A model generated the notes under the pieces. The model saw only the letters and a list, made by a program, of their open reading frames with translations. It made no database searches and had not been told where the DNA came from. A program made the position numbers and the translations under genes. Of a stretch of 64,000 nucleotides of DNA, positions 56,201-64,000 are shown in pieces. Source of the stretch: Batkoa obscura (Eukaryota; Entomophthoromycota; Entomophthoromycetes; Entomophthorales; Batkoaceae). The DNA lies in NCBI GenBank assembly GCA_030770535.1, contig JASVEC010000013.1, forward strand, positions 248,001 through 312,000, given 5' to 3'. Each line of letters opens with the position of its first letter. Position 1 is the stretch's first letter.

Positions 56201-57281
56201 AATGGCATGATATACAAGTAAGTATAATTTAAAATAATAATAATATTTCTTTTTATAAATAAAGAATCATCAATTTATTGTTATTTATCATTTATTGTTT
56301 AGGTAGAATTATATGCTGAATTTGATTACCCATTATTAATGGGATTTTTACGTTCCTCTAATGATTATTCTTTAAAAAAAGCATATAATTGTTGCGAATT
56401 AAGAGAATTGGTACCCGAATTAATTTATATATTAAGTCGAATGGGAGAATATCAAAAAGCGTTATTATTAATTCTACAGAAATTAGGGGATATTGATAAA
56501 GTAAGTAGAAGGATAAGGGGAGGAGAGATGAATTATAGAATAATATTAATTGGGTTTTATTATTATAGGCTATTGATTATGTTAAAGAATATGAAGATGA
56601 AGAATTATGGCAAGTCTTATTAAAGCATTCTCAAGATAAACCAGGTAAATTGATAGTCTCAATTAATTAATTATTATAGTTTTAAAAAGGAATTAACTAA
56701 CTTTACTCCTTTTCTATTTTTTAATTCTAGAATTCCTTAAAGCACTATTAGAACAAAGTGGTAGTCATATTGAACCTAATAAAGTGATACAAAGTATTCC
56801 TAAAGGCTTAAAAATTCCTGGTTTAAAAGAGAGCATCTTAAAGATATTAATGGACTTTCAATTACAAATGTCATTAAGAATTGGATGTGAAAAAGTAATT
56901 TCAAGAGATAGTAAAATGTTAAGTAAACAATGGAAACAAAAACAAAAGAGAGGGATGACAGTGTTTGGTGATAATGAAGAGTTTATGAATTGTTCGAAGT
57001 GTGAAAAAAGTGTAAGAGATAATGGGAAAAAAGAAGAAGAATTAGTGTTTTTTTATTGTGGTCATGGATATCATGTAGGCTGTTTGGGGACAAAGATCGA
57101 AATCAATGGAAGGAGTAAATATCAAGTTAAATTACAACTAAATGATTTAATAAATTGTCCAAGATGTGATCAATTACCATCCACACCTAAATTGGAAGAG
57201 GAAAATAAGAATTTACTAAGTAAAAAATCCAATTTATCTTTAAATGAACAATTACCACCAATAGTAAATTTCATACCTTAA
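53251..57281 (+). CDS. VPS41: VPS41, HOPS complex subunit
   Basis: Thirteen exons join in phase (53251-53515, 53573-53688, 53781-53922, 53997-54155, 54286-54383, 54556-54717, 54787-54851, 54908-55022, 55121-55232, 55292-56217, 56303-56500, 56569-56644, 56731-57281) to 994 aa, close to yeast Vps41. An acidic head of about 90 residues is followed by a WD40 beta-propeller (VGTHSGKLYLLD, ISGGLAGQLIMNTKGW). FIMSPKDLICAKERELTDRIEW opens the clathrin-repeat helical domain. A C-terminal RING-H2 has NCSKC, CGHGYHVGC and CPRC. It tethers late endosomes and vacuoles for fusion. Confidence 0.95.
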
Positions 57282-57477
57282 AATTTAAATTTCAATAAAA
57301 ATAAATATATTAAAATGTATTAAAAAGATATATTAAACTTGTTATTATTATTATTTAAAATTCAAAATTATTTTTATATAAAAAAGAAACATAGTATTCA
57401 ATTTTATTTTTATAACATAATATAAATAGAATCAAAAATAAAATTGATATAGAAAAAAAGCGTTGATTCATATTAAC

Positions 57478-59234
<1,757 letters not shown>

Positions 59235-60617
59235 TTTTTTTAAAATTAAACTTAAAACAAACTAGATAAAATAAAATTTAATTAAAAATTCTCATCTGAA
59301 GATTCTATCGGTTGCTTTATATACCTCTCTTTGGTTTTTGTGATAAAAAATAAATAGATTATAATTCTACTTGGAATAAGGGTTATGTAGTTTTTACACT
59401 CTTTTATTCTTAGGAAGATTGGAACATAATAATGTAATCTTACCTTATTTATTTTTAATTGGTTATAAAAAAGTGTTAACCCTGAAATTAGAGATACTTT
59501 AATTGGTTGAAAGGTAAGACATCATGACGTGGTGATTGTTAAATTACCTAATCTAGTTGGCTCAATTTTTAAAGACTCCAAAGAATGTGATGGTAAAGTT
59601 TACTATGGGCAGATTGTAGAATTTTAAGGATTGATTGGTCGGTTTAAAAATTGAATTTTTATTTAGTGGTTTATAATGATTTTTTATCTCGTGAATGAGT
59701 TTATCGACTATTTGTTATCGGATTAACTAATTCAAACTCAATTTATTGTTATTTCACCTTAAAGATTAAATTAATTGTTTTAATTTACCGATAGAATAGG
59801 GTAAACGGGGTATCCGTGAGAGAGACTACTGTTCTTCCTTAGGGTAAAGTGAATCCCAACAAAAAAACAAACGCTGATTAAATTTTAGTTGGGTAAGCAG
59901 TTCAACCTGTTTTAAACTTAATTATTTAATAATAATAGTTCTTTGTAATAATAATAATCTTGCGGTTTGAGTCAATAATAATATTGGTGTTCTAGTTAAA
60001 TTCCTCTTGTTTTTGTGGAATTGAAATTTTAATTATTTTAAAATGTGAAAATTGAATTCTTTATCAAAAAAATTATCGCACGAATACTCCGTTTATCTTC
60101 TATGAATTCGACTTATTTTTTAATAATGAGGCAGCAATTCTTAATAGTATATGGATAAAAACATATTATATATTTTAATAATCAAAAAAATAGATAAACA
60201 ATGTGTTTGTGTAAAAATGCATTTATTCTTTCTTGATTAAGATGTAATTAGTTATTTTCTGAATGGAGGTTAAGCATTAAAGTAAGCACAATACCCAGAT
60301 TTAAATATAATATTACTATATAAAAACGTTATCAAGAAATTAAAAATATTAATTTTTGTAATAAGAATAAACATTACGGTTAGTTTGATAAGAGCTAGTG
60401 TTCTATCTAAATTCTTGCTTTAAAAGCCACTGTTAGATTTGTGTAACGAAAAGCTAGTAATTTCTCTCAGTATAAAATTGATCCTTTATCAAAATAATTC
60501 CCATCTCGAACAAATGTTCATCCCCCAAAATTATCTTTATCTTTAAATAATAAAATAGAAGTATAAAAATTACAAAAGCTCTTTATATAATTTATTAAAA
60601 ATAATAAAATAATCTCT
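59235..60617. other. 1.4-kb intergenic region
   Basis: No protein gene. A patch near 59790-59870 is richer in G and C and carries AGGGTAAA twice; it does not fit any tRNA, snRNA or rRNA I know. The rest is AT-rich. Confidence 0.45.
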
Positions 60618-61877
60618 TTAATTCGTCATTGTCATAAATAATAACACATTAACAACATTAGCTAATGATGGGTATCTAGTTACTATTTCAATAAAATACT
60701 TCATATAAATTAATACTCTTGAAGCATATTTCGTCTTCTTAAATAAACCTAACAACCCACCACAATAAACAACAAGTCCATCTACCATATAACTAATAGC
60801 ATAACTAGGACCTAAAGAAATAATGGATATGATTTTACTATTTTTATATTCTTTCATCAATTGATTTTTCATTTCGAGCTTTAGATTGTTACTGAGATGT
60901 ATAGCTTGCATATGTGTAGTATAATATAACTTGGGTTCTTCAAGATTACTAACATCACCGAGAGCATAGATATGATCATAGTTATTTACTTTAAAATAAT
61001 TATTAACTTTGATAAATTCTTTTTCATCTAAACAATCATTCATTTCTTTCTTCATAAATTCACTATTTGGCTGAAGTCCGATACTTTTAATAACTAAATC
61101 AAGTTCCAATTTAGTACCATCTTCTAATTCATATTCCTTTTCATTAATTTGCTTTAATTTTTGATCAAATATAATCGTTAAATTTTGGTTATTCTTATTA
61201 CTTAAATCTCTTAATGCCTTCTCACAATTATTAGATAACTTAGAATTCTTAAATTGACTTAATAATTTATCATTATTATGAACTAAATAAAATTGTTTAT
61301 TTGAATATCTTTCAACTAATTCAGCTATCATTTCAATACCAACTGCACCACCTCCAATACAGGCTATCTTTTGACTTGATTCAATTTTTTGTTTGTATTC
61401 AGTTAACTCAGTTAGACGATCACTATAGTTTCTAACTGAAGAACTGCTCTTGAACGGTAAATTATAACTTGATCCGGTACATATGATTAATTTGTCAAAT
61501 TCAATTTTTTGTTGATTTGTTAATAACTCTACTGAATTCTCATTTACACTAACTATTTGATCAATGATAATAGTAATCTTATTATTATCATCCTCACCAC
61601 CGCCTTCAATAGTATCGTTATAATGATTTTTGATAACTAATTTCTTTTGTTTATTGTCCATAATTAATTGTTTAAAAGGTATACATATTTGATGTAATCT
61701 TTTTTTAAAATCTTCTTGCTTTGGTCGTAATAATACATCAATTATAGAGGGTATGTATTCATGATATTCTTTTTGATCAATCATAATTATTTCTGTAGAA
61801 GGAGTACTTAACTCATTGATTAAGATACTACCCGCTGCTCCTCCTCCTAAGATTACAATCTTTGTTTTGGAACTCAT
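60618..61877 (-). CDS. AIFM2/FSP1-like FAD-dependent NAD(P)H oxidoreductase
   Basis: Intronless, 419 aa. The N-terminal Rossmann motif KIVILGGGAAGSILINEL binds FAD, KLIICTGSSYNLP is the middle ATG-like motif, and the second dinucleotide fold KIACIGGGAVGIEMIAEL binds NAD(P)H. The C-terminal FAD motif is HIYALGDVSN. No redox-active Cys pair is seen, so it is not a disulfide reductase. Closest by pattern to AMID/AIFM2, which reduces quinones at membranes; an NDH-2-like alternative is less likely on length. Divergent from the gene at 62102 with 224 bp between starts. Confidence 0.85.
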   Translation of the reverse strand: MSSKTKIVILGGGAAGSILINELSTPSTEIIMIDQKEYHEYIPSIIDVLLRPKQEDFKKRLHQICIPFKQLIMDNKQKKLVIKNHYNDTIEGGGEDDNNKITIIIDQIVSVNENSVELLTNQQKIEFDKLIICTGSSYNLPFKSSSSVRNYSDRLTELTEYKQKIESSQKIACIGGGAVGIEMIAELVERYSNKQFYLVHNNDKLLSQFKNSKLSNNCEKALRDLSNKNNQNLTIIFDQKLKQINEKEYELEDGTKLELDLVIKSIGLQPNSEFMKKEMNDCLDEKEFIKVNNYFKVNNYDHIYALGDVSNLEEPKLYYTTHMQAIHLSNNLKLEMKNQLMKEYKNSKIISIISLGPSYAISYMVDGLVVYCGGLLGLFKKTKYASRVLIYMKYFIEIVTRYPSLANVVNVLLFMTMTN

Positions 61878-62101
61878 TTTGTATTTTATTTTGGATTAAA
61901 ATATAATTTTCGTTAATTTTTTAAATTTTTTATAACTCAGAGTAAGCGTGACATCATCCTATGGGGTTAATTTACATTATTATTTGATTATGTTATATTT
62001 TTTTAATAAATTCTTTAAAATTTGATTTTGATCACTCAGTTTATTCAAAATCCTTGATTCAAATTTAATTTCATTTAAAATCTCAATTGCAACTTAATAA
62101 A

Positions 62102-62777
62102 ATGACACTGTCAAAACAGCAAAACCAAAATTTAACTTCAACAACTTCAACAACTAAATTCTATCTTATCCTTTTCACTCGTTTTCTCCTAGTATCCAAA
62201 TTTTACCAAGATGGTATTGGAACTTTACTTCAATTCTCCTTCTACTTATATTTCTTTCAACAAGTTCGTCATTTAAATTCTCCATTACCAGAACTTTATC
62301 TTAGCTTTATTCCACCTATTACCTTAATCTTTACCACCTTAATAGTTTTTAATAAATATACTAAGTTAGCAATTACTGGTTTAATCGCAATATGGATGCT
62401 TCAAGGAGTTGTTTATGGGATGGAAGTTAATTTCAAGGCTATTTGAAGGTTATATTTGGTGTTTTGTTGGTATTACTATGCTTTTAGTGGAAGATATAGT
62501 TAATGGCGGGAAAAATAAAGATAGCGATTTACAACTAATTGAAGAAAAGGAAAAAGAGGCTTATTTGATTGATGGACTGCAAGGTATCGAAAATAAATTG
62601 CAATTTGACTTAAGGTTTAATGCCAATAGTGTTATTTATCCAGAAGAAGCAAGTTATTCTTTGATACTGGAACATAATGGGCTTAGTGATTTAAAAGCAA
62701 ATAATTATGAAGATGATGATGAACTCGGTTTTTTTAAATCAAGAGATATTTATTTGAATTCTCCACACTCTGTTTAA
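62102..62777 (+). pseudogene. SURF4/Erv29-like membrane protein, short form with one apparent frameshift
   Basis: ATG at 62102. The first part (FYLILFTRFLLVSKFYQDGI...LLQFSFYLYFFQQ) and GLIAIWMLQGVVYG match the first membrane segments of SURF4 cargo receptors. The reading then changes frame: removing one G from the GGG at 62417-62419 gives VYGWKLISRLFEGY...FVGITMLLVED, which matches the SURF4 segment WDLKFLMRNL...LLLLAE. After that the protein becomes charged (KEKEAYLIDGLQGIENK) and ends at 62777. The second half of SURF4, including the C-terminal Lys signal, is absent. SURF4 exports cargo from the ER. Family assignment is moderate. Confidence 0.5.
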
Positions 62778-63212
62778 AGTTTATTTTATTTCATATTGTA
62801 AGAGTAAATTCATAAAGGTTGAATAATTATAAATGTTAGCGCTATTAACAAATGTTTTTATATTATTATATAATTATATAATATTAAAAAATAAGACTTC
62901 TTATTGTCACAAATTAACGAAATGAATTAAATTATTCAACTTGAAAAAAAGTATTACAATATTGTGGAATGTAACAATAATAAAATATATTTAAAGTACT
63001 TGAGACCGTCTAACTCCTTCAAAATTTTGTATATTTATATATATGTAATTTTATAAAATAACAATATTACATATACATGCGTAGTTGTTCCATGTTCTTA
63101 TATTAAGTTATTAAAGTTTAATGAATCAAAGAATAAGTAATAAATACTCAGCATAACAATATAAAGGGCCGCTTTTTATACTCATCCTTCATTTTTCCTT
63201 ATACTAACTACG
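62778..63212. other. intergenic spacer
   Basis: AT-rich, nothing recognised apart from the presumed promoter of the gene at 63213. Confidence 0.5.
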
Positions 63213-64000
63213 ATGCAAGAACTTCAATTCCAACTAGAAAACTTACCATATTTTATACTAAAGCAAATAACAGAATTATTGCAAATCAAAGATGCTTTAA
63301 AGCTTTTACTTGTTTCCAAAGATTGGAATAAAGTGTTTACACCAGTAATCTGGGAAGATTTAGATCCAAGTTATACAGGAAGCGAACTTAAAGTAATGAG
63401 AAAAGCATTTAAAAATATGGTAAATATATCAAAACGTTATGGATAAGGGATGGGAAGTATATTAAATATATTCCAAAGCATTATAGAAATGCTACCACTA
63501 TGTTTATAACTTCAAAGCATTATTTTTTAAATTTGGAGAAATATAAAAATTTAAGTTTAACGGAGTTAAATTATGATAGTGGTATGGAACCTGTTTTAAA
63601 TCAAAGTGGAAATGAAAATCTTTTATGTAACACTCAACTCAAACAATTACTCAAAAACGTAACCTCATTGACCACCGATAAAATTGATGACTATTTTATA
63701 GATTTTGTACTACCAAATGTACCAAGAAATATTAAGAGTATATGTTTATTTAGTCGAGACTTTGGATTTGAATCCATCGAATTGATATTAACAAACTTTC
63801 AAAACTTACAAGATTTAAGATTATTTATAGACTTATGTCAACAAGATCTACTCTTATTTCAAAACCATATGTTCAAGTCACTGAAAACTTTATATCTAAA
63901 TTCTTTCACTTCGGACGATAGATTCAATATTAATTTCAATCATTTTCCTGCATTGACTAAATTACATTTAGACTATGTTTGTAATCTATACTTACATGGT
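63213..64000 (+). CDS. F-box/LRR protein, partial at window end, one apparent frameshift
   Basis: ATG at 63213. F-box at residues about 8-45 (ENLPYFILKQITELLQIKD...LLLVSKDWNKVFTPVIW), then DLDPSYTGSELKVMRKAFK. A single missing A in the run near 63410-63414 shifts the frame. The neighbouring frame is then open to the window end with YGKYIKTLWIRDGKYIKYIPKH, TTMFITSKHYFLNLEKYKNL, VTSLTTDKIDDYFIDF and LQDLRLFIDL. It aligns with the dead copy at 19433-20803. The gene continues beyond the window. Probable SCF ubiquitin ligase adaptor. Confidence 0.75.

Noticed and set aside
59790-59870. Possible structured RNA (GC-richer patch with repeated AGGGTAAA)
   Set aside because: Does not match conserved parts of tRNA, U snRNAs, 5S, SRP or RNase P RNA that I can recall; no supporting stem found by eye.

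Overview
The window looks like nuclear DNA of a very AT-rich, intron-bearing fungus. Genes are interrupted by many short introns (about 44-100 nt) with GTAAGT-like donors and TAG acceptors. The initiator tRNA-Met is of fungal type, and the conserved genes (UTP25, VPS41, KSH1, UGPase, a TCAB1/WDR79-type WD40 protein) are fungal-like. Base composition together with many F-box/leucine-rich proteins suggests an early-diverging lineage such as Entomophthoromycotina (Conidiobolus-like). That placement is inference. I saw no retrovirus, LTR or virus-like element and no CRISPR array.

Region 1 (1-23 kb) is sparse and accessory. It holds a GST-like gene, a Ser/Asn-rich secreted protein, two tRNAs (initiator Met, Asp), two small homeodomain genes transcribed away from each other, two paralogous helical proteins of unknown function (4.6 and 22.3 kb), two disrupted F-box/LRR genes, a TCAB1-like gene with eight exons, and a REEP/HVA22-family membrane protein. 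Miniature inverted-repeat elements are scattered between them.

Region 2 (23-44.6 kb) is an array of small secreted low-complexity proteins. Members share a near-identical signal peptide, a short 'V-x-G/S-K-G/S-F' motif after it, and Gly/Gln-rich bodies. Some members, tested by eye, also share an upstream block about 300 bp before the start, a TATA-centred core promoter, and an AT-rich 3' element. Members become shorter and more decayed to the right, as expected from birth-and-death evolution. This is the best candidate here for an undescribed system.

Region 3 (45-62 kb) is dense housekeeping DNA: UTP25 (ribosome biogenesis), a small unknown protein, an F-box/LRR protein, a frame-disrupted FMN reductase, KSH1 (73 aa, four exons), VPS41 (13 exons), UDP-glucose pyrophosphorylase (4 exons) and an AIFM2/FSP1-like flavoprotein. 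Their exon models join in phase without disruption. The last 2 kb hold a SURF4/Erv29-like membrane protein and the start of an F-box/LRR gene that runs off the window, both with one apparent frameshift.

At least five families of short inverted-repeat elements are present. The commonest (17 sites, about 105 bp) is nearly a perfect hairpin.
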